Of a DNA stretch of 64,000 bases, positions 1 to 8,374 are shown piece after piece. The notes beneath the pieces are model-generated. The model did no database searches. It was not told the origin of the DNA and was given only the letters and a program-made list of their open reading frames with translations. This DNA comes from an uncultured Oscillospiraceae bacterium (GTDB lineage Bacteria > Bacillota > Clostridia > Oscillospirales > Oscillospiraceae): the NCBI GenBank assembly GCA_910587285.1, contig CAJULM010000013.1, positions 1-64,000 of the forward strand, written 5' to 3'. Both the position numbers and the translations under genes were made by a program. Position 1 is the stretch's first letter, and each line of letters begins with the position of its first letter.

Positions 1-16
1 AGAAGGAGGCGTTTAA

Positions 17-835
17 ATGGCCAAGGCAATCAAGCACATCAAGGCCGGGCTGCTCAATTTTGAAATCATCGGGGCGGTGCCGGAGCCCGACCCCGGCCGG
101 CGGCGGGGCGGCCGCAGCCGTTCCACCTGTGCCGCCCAGCAGTTTTACAATGATAAGTGCTCCTGGCGGGAACTGGCGCTGGTCCTGGGGGCAAACTTCG
201 GCCGGGGCGATTATGTGGCCACGCTGACCTATGGCGACCAATCCCTGCCGCCGGGCAAGCAGGAGGCGGACCGATGCTTCCAACGGCTGATCCGCAAGCT
301 CCGGGCGGCGCGAAAAAAGCGGGGCCAGGAGCTGCGGTACGTCTATGTGACCGAGGGGTGGCATGGCAGGTCGGACGATGAGTATTTTGGCGGGGACGGC
401 AGGCTGGAGGATCGCCGCCTCCATCACCACGCGGTGTTTAACGGAGTGGGCCCAGAGGACCTGGATGAAATCCAAAGTCTGTGGCCGGGCGGGGGGTATG
501 TGCGGATGGAGCCGGTGGACATCCATTATTATAGAGAGCTGGCCAAGTATCTCACCAAGGAACCGCGGGAATTCGGGCGGGCCAGTCCGGGGGAGCATAT
601 GTGGCGGGCGTCCCGGAACCTTAGAAAATATGAGACGCAGTACATTGAGCTCGACTGTGACAGCGTGACGCTTTCCCCGCCGCCGGGGGCGGTGGATTAC
701 GTGCAGTTCTCCGAGCGCAACCCGTATGGGTTCGCGCCCTGCGTGGGGGCGTGGTATCTGCTGTTTGATTCGGACCCGCTGCCGGAATACAGCTATGCGC
801 GTGGGCGGAAGAAGAAAAAGAAGAACAAGTCCTAA
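17..835 (+). CDS. Phage rolling-circle replication-associated (HUH-type) protein
   Basis: This 272-residue protein follows a good ribosome site (AAGGAGG). It contains the cluster LHHHAVFNG near residue 135, which fits the metal-binding HUH motif of rolling-circle initiators. Further on, YYRELAKYLTKE near residue 175 supplies the expected Tyr plus Lys of the catalytic motif. The tail is a run of lysines and arginines. Such Rep-like genes are common upstream of packaging genes in clostridial prophages. Nicking of single-stranded DNA at an origin is the likely role. I infer this from motifs only; the family-wide fold was not tested. Confidence 0.7.
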   Translation: MAKAIKHIKAGLLNFEIIGAVPEPDPGRRRGGRSRSTCAAQQFYNDKCSWRELALVLGANFGRGDYVATLTYGDQSLPPGKQEADRCFQRLIRKLRAARKKRGQELRYVYVTEGWHGRSDDEYFGGDGRLEDRRLHHHAVFNGVGPEDLDEIQSLWPGGGYVRMEPVDIHYYRELAKYLTKEPREFGRASPGEHMWRASRNLRKYETQYIELDCDSVTLSPPPGAVDYVQFSERNPYGFAPCVGAWYLLFDSDPLPEYSYARGRKKKKKNKS

Positions 836-884
836 TAATTTTTGAGCTTGAAACCCCTCTTAAAAAACGGGAAAGGGCGTAGAA

Positions 885-1100
885 ATGGAGAAAAAGGCAT
901 TGCAAAAATCATCTGAACGTGGTAAACTAACAGTGAAGGATGGGTGGGTGACTTGCCCGATCTGCAAGCGAAACCACCGCCTGCTCCGGGTGGGGCCGGA
1001 GACTGAAGCGACGGGACTGCCGGTGTTCTGCCGGACGTGCCGAAGCGAAGTGATTTTGAATATCGAGAGAGGCCAGAGCGTAAAACGCCAGAGCCCATGA
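885..1100 (+). CDS. Small zinc-ribbon protein (Com/cysteine-rich KTR type)
   Basis: This is a 71-residue protein with two CxxC pairs, CPIC near residue 24 and CRTC near residue 49, separated by about 25 residues. That is the pattern of the small zinc ribbons called Com or cysteine-rich KTR proteins in phages and conjugative elements. The segment WVTCPICKR is typical of them. Its function is unknown; nucleic-acid binding or translational control is only inferred from Com of phage Mu. Its stop codon lies inside the following hairpin terminator. Confidence 0.6.
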   Translation: MEKKALQKSSERGKLTVKDGWVTCPICKRNHRLLRVGPETEATGLPVFCRTCRSEVILNIERGQSVKRQSP

Positions 1101-1139
1101 AGCCAACCGAAGGGTTGGATCGTGGGCCCTGGCGTTTTT
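1082..1139 (+). terminator. Rho-independent terminator with long stem
   Basis: AAAACGCCAG at 1082 pairs with CTGGCGTTTT near 1129-1138. A further GCCCA/TGGGC block and an inner CCAACC/GGTTGG hairpin lie between the arms. The stem runs into a T-rich tract. It overlaps the end of the preceding zinc-ribbon gene and separates it from the packaging operon. Confidence 0.75.
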
Positions 1140-1239
1140 GTTTTGCCCTGGTGGGCCCGCAGAGGTGATAGCCTGCGGACCCGGGGCCCCGCGCGAGCCC
1201 AGCACCAGCGGGCCGCATGGGGAGAGGAGGAGATGGCCC

Positions 1240-1605
1240 ATGGCACAAAAGCCCCTGAGGCCCTGCCGTCACCCAGGCTGCCGGTCGCTGACCCGGGAGG
1301 GCTGGTGCGCGAAGCACAAACCCAGGCAGGCCCCGCGGCGGGAGTCGGCGGCCTGGCACAGCTGGTACTCCCTGCCGGTGTGGACGGACGACCTGCGCCC
1401 CGGCCAGCTGCTGCGCGAGCCGTTCTGCGCGGAGTGCGCCCGCCGGGGTGTGCGCACCCTGGCCATTGACGTGGACCACGTGCGGGACCACAGGGGGGAC
1501 TGGGCGCTGTTTACCGACCGGGAAAACCTGCAAAGCCTGTGCCACTCCTGCCACGCCCGCAAGACCATGGAGGAGCTGTGGCGGCGGCGGAACGTTGCAC
1601 GCTGA
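1240..1605 (+). CDS. Phage HNH endonuclease
   Basis: A 121-residue protein with the HNH signature: IDVDHVRDHRGD near residue 73, then ENLQSLCHSCHARKT near residues 95-110. Paired cysteines (CRHPGC, CAEC, CHSC) suggest a structural zinc. The start chosen is the ATG at 1240, behind a GGAGAGGAGGAG ribosome site. HNH proteins next to terminase genes assist TerS/TerL in cutting genome ends in cos-type HK97-like phages. Its position just before terS supports that role here. Confidence 0.9.
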   Translation: MAQKPLRPCRHPGCRSLTREGWCAKHKPRQAPRRESAAWHSWYSLPVWTDDLRPGQLLREPFCAECARRGVRTLAIDVDHVRDHRGDWALFTDRENLQSLCHSCHARKTMEELWRRRNVAR

Positions 1606-1809
1606 TTTGGGCGGGAAGCTACGTCCGCGCTCCGGCGTGCGGGCGCGTGTGCGCGGCCATGCGCGGCGGCGCGGGCGCGGGGAGCCCTACGGGCTCGACC
1701 CTCCCCCCACCCCCAAAAAGTTTTGCGGGGCGGGGCGGAAGACCGCGTGGCCCCTCGTCCGTGAGAAAAAATCCCCCATCGGAGTTTTGAGAGGCCTGGA
1801 GGTGAGCCC
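1606..1809. other. Intergenic gap before terS, possible cos region
   Basis: About 200 nt with no credible gene, very GC-rich, with runs of C (near 1701-1715) and of A (1716-1720). It lies between the HNH endonuclease and the first small-terminase gene, the usual place of a cos site in phages of this layout. There is no direct proof; it is a positional inference. The end carries the ribosome site GGAGGTGA for the downstream ATG. Confidence 0.3.
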
Positions 1810-2403
1810 ATGCCGACGGCGGCAAAGGCGGCGGACAATATGACCAAGCACCTGACCCGGACAGAGCGCGAAGCGCGGGAACAGGCCGAGGAGGGCGTGC
1901 TCCCCGACCGGGGCCGGAAGCCCGAGCTGAAAAAGCCGGCCATCGTCCGCTCCAACAAGCGGGCCAACGCTTATTGGAACCAAATCCTGAAGCAGATGGA
2001 GGGGCTGGTGCTGCTGGATGACCTGGACGCCACGGTACTGGCGGGGTACTGCTCCATGCTGGCCCGGCGGGACCAAACCACCCTGCTCATCGCCCAGCTG
2101 ACGGACAGGCTGGGCGTGCAGGACGCGGTGGACGATGGGGCAAGGCGGCGCAAAAAGGACGCCGACTTGTCCGACCGGGAGTGGGAGGCGTCCGCGAAAG
2201 GCGCCCAGGTGCTGTCGCCGGACGAACTGGTGGAGGCGGCGGTCAAGCTGGACGCGCTCACGGGGAAGCTCCAGGCGCTGGAGCGGAATATCCTTCAGTA
2301 TGCTGAGAAGCTGGGGCTGACCCCCTCCGGGCGGGTGCGGCTGGCCCAGCGGCGGGCCAAGGCCGCCGCGGAGGAGCCGGACGACGACCTGTTTGGGGCT
2401 TGA
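1810..2403 (+). CDS. Terminase small subunit, P27 family (copy 1)
   Basis: A 197-residue protein with the P27-type TerS layout: a basic N-terminus, a helical segment beginning near NKRANAYWNQIL (residue 52), then helices that would build the oligomeric ring. TerS recognises the packaging site and loads TerL. A charged middle part (residues 110-130) is unusual. It ends EEPDDDLFGA, and the second P27-like protein downstream also carries EPDDDLFG near its C-terminus. The two may share a docking tail for TerL. Confidence 0.8.
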   Translation: MPTAAKAADNMTKHLTRTEREAREQAEEGVLPDRGRKPELKKPAIVRSNKRANAYWNQILKQMEGLVLLDDLDATVLAGYCSMLARRDQTTLLIAQLTDRLGVQDAVDDGARRRKKDADLSDREWEASAKGAQVLSPDELVEAAVKLDALTGKLQALERNILQYAEKLGLTPSGRVRLAQRRAKAAAEEPDDDLFGA

Positions 2404-2416
2404 ATTGGAGATGACT

Positions 2417-3697
2417 ATGGAAAAAGCAATTACTTTTGAACTGCGCAAAGTGGGCGAGCTGCACGAGCGGGCGGGGAATCCTCACCTGCATGATGACGGC
2501 CAGTTAGAACTGCTGCGCGGCAGCATCCGGGATTTTGGGTTTCTTGCGCCGGTTCTGATTGACGCCGAGGGCGGGATTGTGGACGGCGCGGCCAGACTGC
2601 GGGCCGCGGCGGCGGAGGGGATGACGGAGATTCCCTGTGTGCGGGAGGACCACCTGACGGCGGAGCAGTGCCGGGCCTACCGGCTGAAGGCAAACCGATT
2701 GGCGGAGCTGGCGGCGTGGGACCGGGGGCTGCTGGCGTCTGAACTGCAGGAGCTGGAAAGTCTGGGCTTTGCCGTGGAGGGGCTTGGTTTTTCCCTGGAG
2801 GACTTGCGCATCCCGGAATCAACCGATGTGGAGGAGGATGATTTTGCGCCTGCCCTTTCTCCGAACCCGAGCGCCAGACGGGGCGATATTTATCAGCTCG
2901 GCCGGCACCGGGTGATGTGCGGAGACGCCGCAAGTTCGGAGGATGTCTCTGCGCTGATGGCCGGAGAGCAGGCGGACCTTTTGCTCACGGACCCGCCGTA
3001 TAACGTGGATTATACCGGGGCGACGGAGGAGGCGCTCAAGCTCCTGAACGACGATTTCAAGGCCTTGGAGGATTTTTCTCGGTTTCTCGCCCAGGCGTTT
3101 TCCGCCGGGAAGAATGCGCTGACCCCAGGCGGCAGCTTTTACATTTGGCACCCGGACGGGCTTCAGGCCCTGGCGTTTCGTCAGGCGTGCGCTGCATCCG
3201 GCTTTACTGTGCGGCAGTGCCTGATCTGGGTGAAGCAGACATCCACGCTGGGCAGGCAGGACTATCAATGGCAGCATGAGCCCTGCCTGCATGGGCAGAC
3301 AAGCCCGGATGAGGTCATCCTGACCGACGGACAGAGGCAGGACCAGGACCACCTGGCCTGTCTGTATGGGTGGAAGGATGGCCGGGCACACCTGTGGACT
3401 TCAGACCGAAAGCAGACCACGGTGTTGTATTTTGATAAGCCCCTGCGGAGCGCGGACCACCCGACGATGAAACCTGTGCGGTTGTTTGCCTATCAAATCT
3501 GCAACTCCACAAGGCCTGGTGCGGTGGTGCTGGACCCGTTTGCCGGCAGCGGCACCACGCTGGCGGCCTGCGAGCAGACGGGGCGGAGCGCACGTCTGAT
3601 GGAACTGGACCCGCGCTATGTCGATGTGATCATTGCCAGATGGGAGGCGCTGACAGGTCAAAAGGCGGAAAGGGTGGCGGCTGATGGCAAGACGTAA
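2417..3697 (+). CDS. ParB-domain N6-adenine/cytosine-N4 DNA methyltransferase
   Basis: A 426-residue protein with an N-terminal ParB/Srx-like domain (residues 1-110, with GAARLRAAAAEG) and a C-terminal beta-class DNA methyltransferase. The catalytic motif DPPY lies near residues 192-195, and the SAM-binding motif FAGSGTT near residue 375. The start at 2417 has GGAG at proper spacing. Such ParB-methyltransferase fusions are frequent beside phage terminases. They probably mark phage DNA against restriction or at the packaging site. The last bases overlap the next gene by 14 nt. Confidence 0.9.
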   Translation: MEKAITFELRKVGELHERAGNPHLHDDGQLELLRGSIRDFGFLAPVLIDAEGGIVDGAARLRAAAAEGMTEIPCVREDHLTAEQCRAYRLKANRLAELAAWDRGLLASELQELESLGFAVEGLGFSLEDLRIPESTDVEEDDFAPALSPNPSARRGDIYQLGRHRVMCGDAASSEDVSALMAGEQADLLLTDPPYNVDYTGATEEALKLLNDDFKALEDFSRFLAQAFSAGKNALTPGGSFYIWHPDGLQALAFRQACAASGFTVRQCLIWVKQTSTLGRQDYQWQHEPCLHGQTSPDEVILTDGQRQDQDHLACLYGWKDGRAHLWTSDRKQTTVLYFDKPLRSADHPTMKPVRLFAYQICNSTRPGAVVLDPFAGSGTTLAACEQTGRSARLMELDPRYVDVIIARWEALTGQKAERVAADGKT

Positions 3698-4160
3698 ACA
3701 GCCGGTGGCGGTGCTGCGGGCCAGCGGGAGCCGGCACTACAGCAAGGATGCGCTGGCCGCGCGGGAGGCGGCGGAGCCAAAGCTGGCAAGAACTGCGCAG
3801 ATCAAGCCGCCGCCCTACCTCCCTGCGTCGCTGAGGGAAAAGTTTGGAGAAGTGGCCAAGGTGCTGACGGAGCTGGGCGTCATGGCAGAGGTGGACGCTG
3901 ACGGGCTGGCCCGGTATCTGCTTGCGGAGGCCAATTATCTGCGCCTGTCGGTCCGGCTGACGGCAGCGATGAACGCAGGAAATTTAGATGCGGCTTATAA
4001 ACTGTCCTCTATGCAGGACCGATTTTTCCGCCAGTGCCGCGCGGCGGCAAATGATCTCGGACTGACCATCAGCAGCCGCTGCGGGCTGTTGGTTCCGCCC
4101 AGGCAGGATGGGACGGAGCCGGATGACGACCTGTTTGGGGACGGAGAAGCGCGAGGATAG
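3684..4160 (+). CDS. Terminase small subunit, P27 family (copy 2)
   Basis: A 158-residue protein that also fits P27-type TerS. It has PPPYLPASLREKF near residue 39, then LTELGVMAEVDADGLARYL and a helical core ending in a Cys/Arg-rich segment (FRQCRAAANDLGLT). Its C-terminus holds EPDDDLFGD, like copy 1. It overlaps the methyltransferase gene and precedes terL, the standard place for the functional TerS. Which of the two genes is used for packaging, or whether both are, is not visible. Confidence 0.8.
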   Translation: MARRKQPVAVLRASGSRHYSKDALAAREAAEPKLARTAQIKPPPYLPASLREKFGEVAKVLTELGVMAEVDADGLARYLLAEANYLRLSVRLTAAMNAGNLDAAYKLSSMQDRFFRQCRAAANDLGLTISSRCGLLVPPRQDGTEPDDDLFGDGEARG

Positions 4161-4296
4161 ACGCGCCTCGGCGCTTGGACTGGAGCGAGGCCGAGCGCAG
4201 GCCCGCACGGCGGGCCGGAGGCCAGGCCGAGCCGGAGGGAAAGCGCCGAGAGGAGCGTGTCCAATCTGAGCGTGACAAGGAAGGGGGCTAATATTC

Positions 4297-6105
4297 GTGG
4301 CAGAGCGCTGGAAATCGGGCCTGCACCACCCGGTGTCGGTGTACGCCAAGCAGGCGACTCAGGGGAAGCTGCGGGAGCAGTGCTGCAAGTACGAGATATT
4401 GGCCTGCCAGCGGCATTTGGACGACCTGCGGCGGCAGGGGACGGACGAGTTCCCATACGTCTTTGACACCACCCGGGCGGACCGCATCATCCGCTTTTTC
4501 TCCCACTGCGTCCAGACCCGGGGCGTGGAGGCGGGCCAGCCCATTCAGCTCCAGCCCTGGCAGGTGTTCGACCTGGGCTGCACCTACGGCTGGGTGGACC
4601 GGGAGACCGGGGCGCGGCGGTTCTCCAAGACCTACAACAAGCGGGCACGGGGAAATTTCAAGTCCACCGAGAAGTCCGGCCAGGCGCTGTACCATATGTG
4701 CGCCGATGCGCTCTACCCGCCCTACCGGCCGGAGCTGGCGGTGTTCGAGCGGGAGCCAGAGGTGGAGTGCGCGGCGGTGGACCGGGGCCAGGCCATGCGG
4801 GTGTTCGGGGACGCGAAGAAGATCGCCCTGGCCAGCCCGGACATCGCCCGGCGGCTCATCGTGCCCCGGTCCAACCCGGTGGTGCACCGCACCAGGGGCG
4901 GGTTTATGCGGGCCTTGTCCAAGGACACCAGGAACAAGGACTCCGGCGCGCCGTCCTATTTCGTGGTGGACGAGTATCACGCCCACCCCACCTCCATGAT
5001 CTACGACCTGGGCATGAACAGCTTCGGCAAGCGCCCCCAGGCCCTGCTGGACGTGATTACCACGGCGGGGGACGACGCCCAGTCCAAGCCCTGCTATACC
5101 CAGGAGACCTATGCCAAGCAGGTGCTGGAAGACCCGACCGTGTTGGACGAGCACTATTTTGTCATGATTCGGGAGCTGGACGAGGGGGACAACCCCCACG
5201 ATGAGGCCAAATGGAGCAAGGCCAATCCCTGCCTGCGCTATCCCAACGACTACAGTCGGTATCTGCTCAAACAAATCCGCGATGAGCACACGGAGGCCTA
5301 CGGGTCCCGGGACCCGGACAAGATACGGGCCTTTCTCACCCGCCGGATGTGCCTGTGGCAGACGGGCAGCGTCAACCGCTACCTGGACGAGCGCTGCATG
5401 GCGCTGGCCAAGGCCGCCCAGGTTTCCCAGGACGAGTTCGCCGCCCTGACGGATGGCCTGCACTGCCACTGCGGGTTTGATCTGGGCAAGCGCATCGACC
5501 TGTCCGGGGCGGGGGCGGTGTTCCCGCTGCCGGACGGGCGGGTGGCCATCAAGAGCCACGGCTTTATGCCGGAGGGGGGAGCCCAGCGCCACGAGCACAC
5601 CGACCGGGTGCCCTATGCCGCCTGGGCCAAGGGCGGGTATTGCACTCTGACCCCCGGCGATGTGACGGACAACGGCTATGTGGACAACTGGATTTGCGCC
5701 GGCGAGCGGGACCACGGCTGGCAGGTGGACGAGGTGGACTACGACGGGCACAACGCCACGGACCTGGCCATCAAAATGTGCCAGGAGCGCAACAACGAGG
5801 ACTTCTGCGTGGAGGTGGCCCAGACCTGCGCGGGGCAGAATCTGGCGGTGAAGGGGTTCCGGGAGCTGCTGCTCCAGGGGAAGATCGTGCTGGAGGAGAG
5901 CCCGCTGCTCCTGTGGTGCCTGGCCAACGCCATTGAGGTGCAGAACAACTACGGGGATATCAAGCTGTCCAAAAAGCACAAGGACGATACCCAGCGCATC
6001 GACGTGGCGGCGGCAATCATGAACGCCCTGGCCCGGGTGCTGGTGAAGCGGGAGGACAAGCCGGACCTGAACGCCGCGCTGGAGCGCGGAGACTATACCA
6101 TGTAA
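4297..6105 (+). CDS. Terminase large subunit (TerL), HK97-like
   Basis: A 602-residue packaging ATPase and nuclease, starting at GTG. The nucleotide-binding region near RARGNFKSTEKSG (residue 115) is an atypical Walker A. VVDEYH at about residues 223-228 is Walker B with the catalytic Glu. The C-terminal RNase H-like nuclease is shown by GFDLG near residue 393 and a later DYDGHNATD. Length matches the Terminase_1 family. It pumps DNA into the prohead and cuts concatemers. A 136-nt GC-rich spacer separates it from TerS copy 2. Confidence 0.93.
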   Translation: MAERWKSGLHHPVSVYAKQATQGKLREQCCKYEILACQRHLDDLRRQGTDEFPYVFDTTRADRIIRFFSHCVQTRGVEAGQPIQLQPWQVFDLGCTYGWVDRETGARRFSKTYNKRARGNFKSTEKSGQALYHMCADALYPPYRPELAVFEREPEVECAAVDRGQAMRVFGDAKKIALASPDIARRLIVPRSNPVVHRTRGGFMRALSKDTRNKDSGAPSYFVVDEYHAHPTSMIYDLGMNSFGKRPQALLDVITTAGDDAQSKPCYTQETYAKQVLEDPTVLDEHYFVMIRELDEGDNPHDEAKWSKANPCLRYPNDYSRYLLKQIRDEHTEAYGSRDPDKIRAFLTRRMCLWQTGSVNRYLDERCMALAKAAQVSQDEFAALTDGLHCHCGFDLGKRIDLSGAGAVFPLPDGRVAIKSHGFMPEGGAQRHEHTDRVPYAAWAKGGYCTLTPGDVTDNGYVDNWICAGERDHGWQVDEVDYDGHNATDLAIKMCQERNNEDFCVEVAQTCAGQNLAVKGFRELLLQGKIVLEESPLLLWCLANAIEVQNNYGDIKLSKKHKDDTQRIDVAAAIMNALARVLVKREDKPDLNAALERGDYTM

Positions 6106-6146
6106 GAAGCGCGTCCAACGTGAGCGTGACAACGAGGAGGATTGAG

Positions 6147-6365
6147 ATGGAACGGCATGACGGAAAACAGTGGGACCGCCCCCGGCTCCGGGAGCGGCTG
6201 GCGGACTGGCTCCGGCAGTGGGGCGCGGACGCCATGCTTGCGGCAGGGAGCCTGCTGGTGAGCGCCGGAGTGGGGTGGATATTTCCGCCGGCCGGATTGA
6301 TTGCGGCGGGGGCGCTGCTCATCGCTGGCGGCGTTCTCTGGGCCAGAGGGGGTGATGAGCCGTGA
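6147..6365 (+). CDS. Small membrane protein between terL and portal
   Basis: A 72-residue protein: a charged N-terminus of about 25 residues, then two hydrophobic stretches (AMLAAGSLLVSAGVGWIF and GLIAAGALLIAGGVLWA). It looks like a helical-hairpin membrane protein. The start at 6147 has GAGGAGG upstream. The end overlaps the portal start by 4 nt, so it is translated as part of the head operon. No family recognised. Confidence 0.6.
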   Translation: MERHDGKQWDRPRLRERLADWLRQWGADAMLAAGSLLVSAGVGWIFPPAGLIAAGALLIAGGVLWARGGDEP

Positions 6366-7660
6366 TTTTCGACAGGGCGCTGCGTAAAAGCAGCGCGGGA
6401 GCGGGCCGCTCCACGGGCGGCGTTCTGACCTTGGACAGCTCCGAGGGCTGGACCGGTTGGACCAGTGAGGACTTCGTGGCGCTGAGCAGGGATAAGGCCA
6501 TGAAGCTGTCTACGGTGTCCCGGTGCGTGGAGCTGCGCGCCAATGCCATGGCCATGCTGCCGGTGTACCTGATGAACGAGGGTACCAAAGCCCGCCCGCG
6601 GGATCACCCCCTGGGCCCCCTGCTGTGGGGAGCGCCCAATGAGGTGATGACCAGGTTCGACTATGAAAAACTGATGCAGGTGAACCTGGACCTGTCCGGT
6701 AACGCCTATGCCTGGATCGACCGGGACAGCCGGACAGGCCGCCCGGCGGAGCTGATTCCCCTGCGCCCGGACAGCGTGACCCCGTACATCGACGGGGCGG
6801 GGGCTTTGTGGTACATCTACACCAATCCGCGCACCGGGGAGATGACCCGGCTGGCCCCGGAGGATGTGCTGCACTACAAGGCGTACAGCACCGACGGCAT
6901 CACGGGCATCTCCATTCTGGCGCGGGCGTCGCAGGCCATCTCCACAGGGCTTGCCGCCCAGCGGTATCAGGCGGACCTGTACGCCAACGGCGGGCGGCCC
7001 TCCGGGGTGCTGAAGACCGACACCGATTTGGGCGGTACGGTGGAGGTGGTGAACAGCGCGGGGGAGAAGGAGATCATCAGCAAAAAGGAGGAGGTTCGCC
7101 GGGCCTGGGAGAAGGTGCACAGCGGACCGGGAAAGGGCTTTCGCGTGGCGGTGCTGGACCATGGCCTGAGCTATACCCCCACGGCCATGAACAACGCGGA
7201 CGCTCAGTTTGTGGAGTCGGAGGAGTACCGGGTGGCGGATGTGGCCCGGTTTTTCGGGGTGCCGCTCTACCTGCTCAACGCGGGGAAGCAGGCGTACTCC
7301 TCCAATGAACAGAACAGCATCGACTTTGTGAAGCACACCATGCTGCCCCTGGTGGTGGAGCGGGAGCAGGAGGACAGCAGGAAGCTGCTGCTGCCGGCGG
7401 ACCAGGCGGCGGGCCTGCGCATCAAGCGGGAGCTGAAGCAGCTGCTGCGGGGGGACACCGCCGCGCAGATCGCATGGTACAAGGGGATGTGGGAGATTGG
7501 CTCGTACTCGGTGGACGATATCCGCGCCCTGGAGGACCTGGAGTCTGTCCCCGGCGGAAGCGCCCGCCAGGCCAGTTTGAACTATGTGCCGCTGGAGGAT
7601 TGGCGGGAGCTGAGTCGCCTGCGTGCGCTGCAAGGACACAAAAAAACGGAAAAGGAGTGA
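6362..7660 (+). CDS. Phage portal protein, HK97 family
   Basis: A 432-residue portal protein. Family-like segments include LSTVSRCVELRANAMA near residue 41, GNAYAWIDRD near residue 115 and the C-terminal block QFVESEEYRVADVARFFGVP near residue 280. The last, with the following SSNEQNSIDF, is characteristic of HK97-type portals. It forms the dodecameric DNA gate and connector vertex. It sits between terL and the head protease as expected. Confidence 0.95.
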   Translation: MIFDRALRKSSAGAGRSTGGVLTLDSSEGWTGWTSEDFVALSRDKAMKLSTVSRCVELRANAMAMLPVYLMNEGTKARPRDHPLGPLLWGAPNEVMTRFDYEKLMQVNLDLSGNAYAWIDRDSRTGRPAELIPLRPDSVTPYIDGAGALWYIYTNPRTGEMTRLAPEDVLHYKAYSTDGITGISILARASQAISTGLAAQRYQADLYANGGRPSGVLKTDTDLGGTVEVVNSAGEKEIISKKEEVRRAWEKVHSGPGKGFRVAVLDHGLSYTPTAMNNADAQFVESEEYRVADVARFFGVPLYLLNAGKQAYSSNEQNSIDFVKHTMLPLVVEREQEDSRKLLLPADQAAGLRIKRELKQLLRGDTAAQIAWYKGMWEIGSYSVDDIRALEDLESVPGGSARQASLNYVPLEDWRELSRLRALQGHKKTEKE

Positions 7661-7665
7661 GGCGG

Positions 7666-8373
7666 ATGGAGGCAATCTGCAAGGCCGCAGTGGTGCAGAA
7701 GGCGGCGGAATTGGGAGAGGAGGAGCTGGCCCTCATCAATGCGCAAACCCTACGGCCCATGACGGCGGCGGAGGTGTTCGCGTTTAAGCTGGCCGCCTGT
7801 GACGACCAGGTGGACCGGGACTTCGAGCGCTTTACCGGCGAGGCGCTGGAGCAGATGGCCAAGCTGTATGTGGGCAGGCCGGTGCTGCGGGACCACGCCT
7901 GGATGGAGGGGAGCCAGACGGCCAGGGTGTATGCCGCCGGGGTGGAGCAGTGCGGGGAGGGCAAGCGGCTGGTGCTGCGCTGCTATATGCCCCGGACGGA
8001 GGGGACGGCGGAGACCGTGGCCGCCATTGAGAGCGGGGTGCTGCGGGAGTGCTCGGTGGGGCTGCGGGTGGGGAAATCCATCTGCTCTATCTGCGGCGCG
8101 GTGCAGCAGACGGCCATGTGCCGGCACTACCCCGGCCGGGAGTACGGCGGGAAGCTGTGTCACTTTGATCTGGACGACATTCAGGACGCCTATGAGGTGT
8201 CGCTGGTGGCGGTGCCCGCCCAGCCCGAGGCCGGAATCATCAAGAGCAAACTCTATGGCTGCGAGGAGCCGGAGCAGGAGGGCAGGGAGGATTCCCCACA
8301 GGACAATACCAAGGCAATCCAGGCGGCAAGGGCCCGCCTGGCGCTGGAAAAAATCAGATTTGGAGGTAATTGA
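7666..8373 (+). CDS. Prohead protease, HK97 (S78-like) family
   Basis: A 235-residue protein. LRDHAWMEG near residue 70 and LRECSVGLRVG near residue 126 supply the His and Ser expected of the catalytic site of HK97-type prohead proteases. A CxxC...C..H patch (ICSICGA, MCRHYPG) follows, perhaps a zinc site. It matures the capsid by removing scaffold from the major capsid protein. The start at 7666 leaves 5 nt after the portal stop. Confidence 0.85.
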   Translation: MEAICKAAVVQKAAELGEEELALINAQTLRPMTAAEVFAFKLAACDDQVDRDFERFTGEALEQMAKLYVGRPVLRDHAWMEGSQTARVYAAGVEQCGEGKRLVLRCYMPRTEGTAETVAAIESGVLRECSVGLRVGKSICSICGAVQQTAMCRHYPGREYGGKLCHFDLDDIQDAYEVSLVAVPAQPEAGIIKSKLYGCEEPEQEGREDSPQDNTKAIQAARARLALEKIRFGGN

Positions 8374-8374
8374 C

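Noticed and set aside
4288..6132. Long minus-strand frame opposite TerL
   Set aside because: Shadow of a GC-rich gene; His/Val/Leu/Pro-rich composition and no ribosome site.
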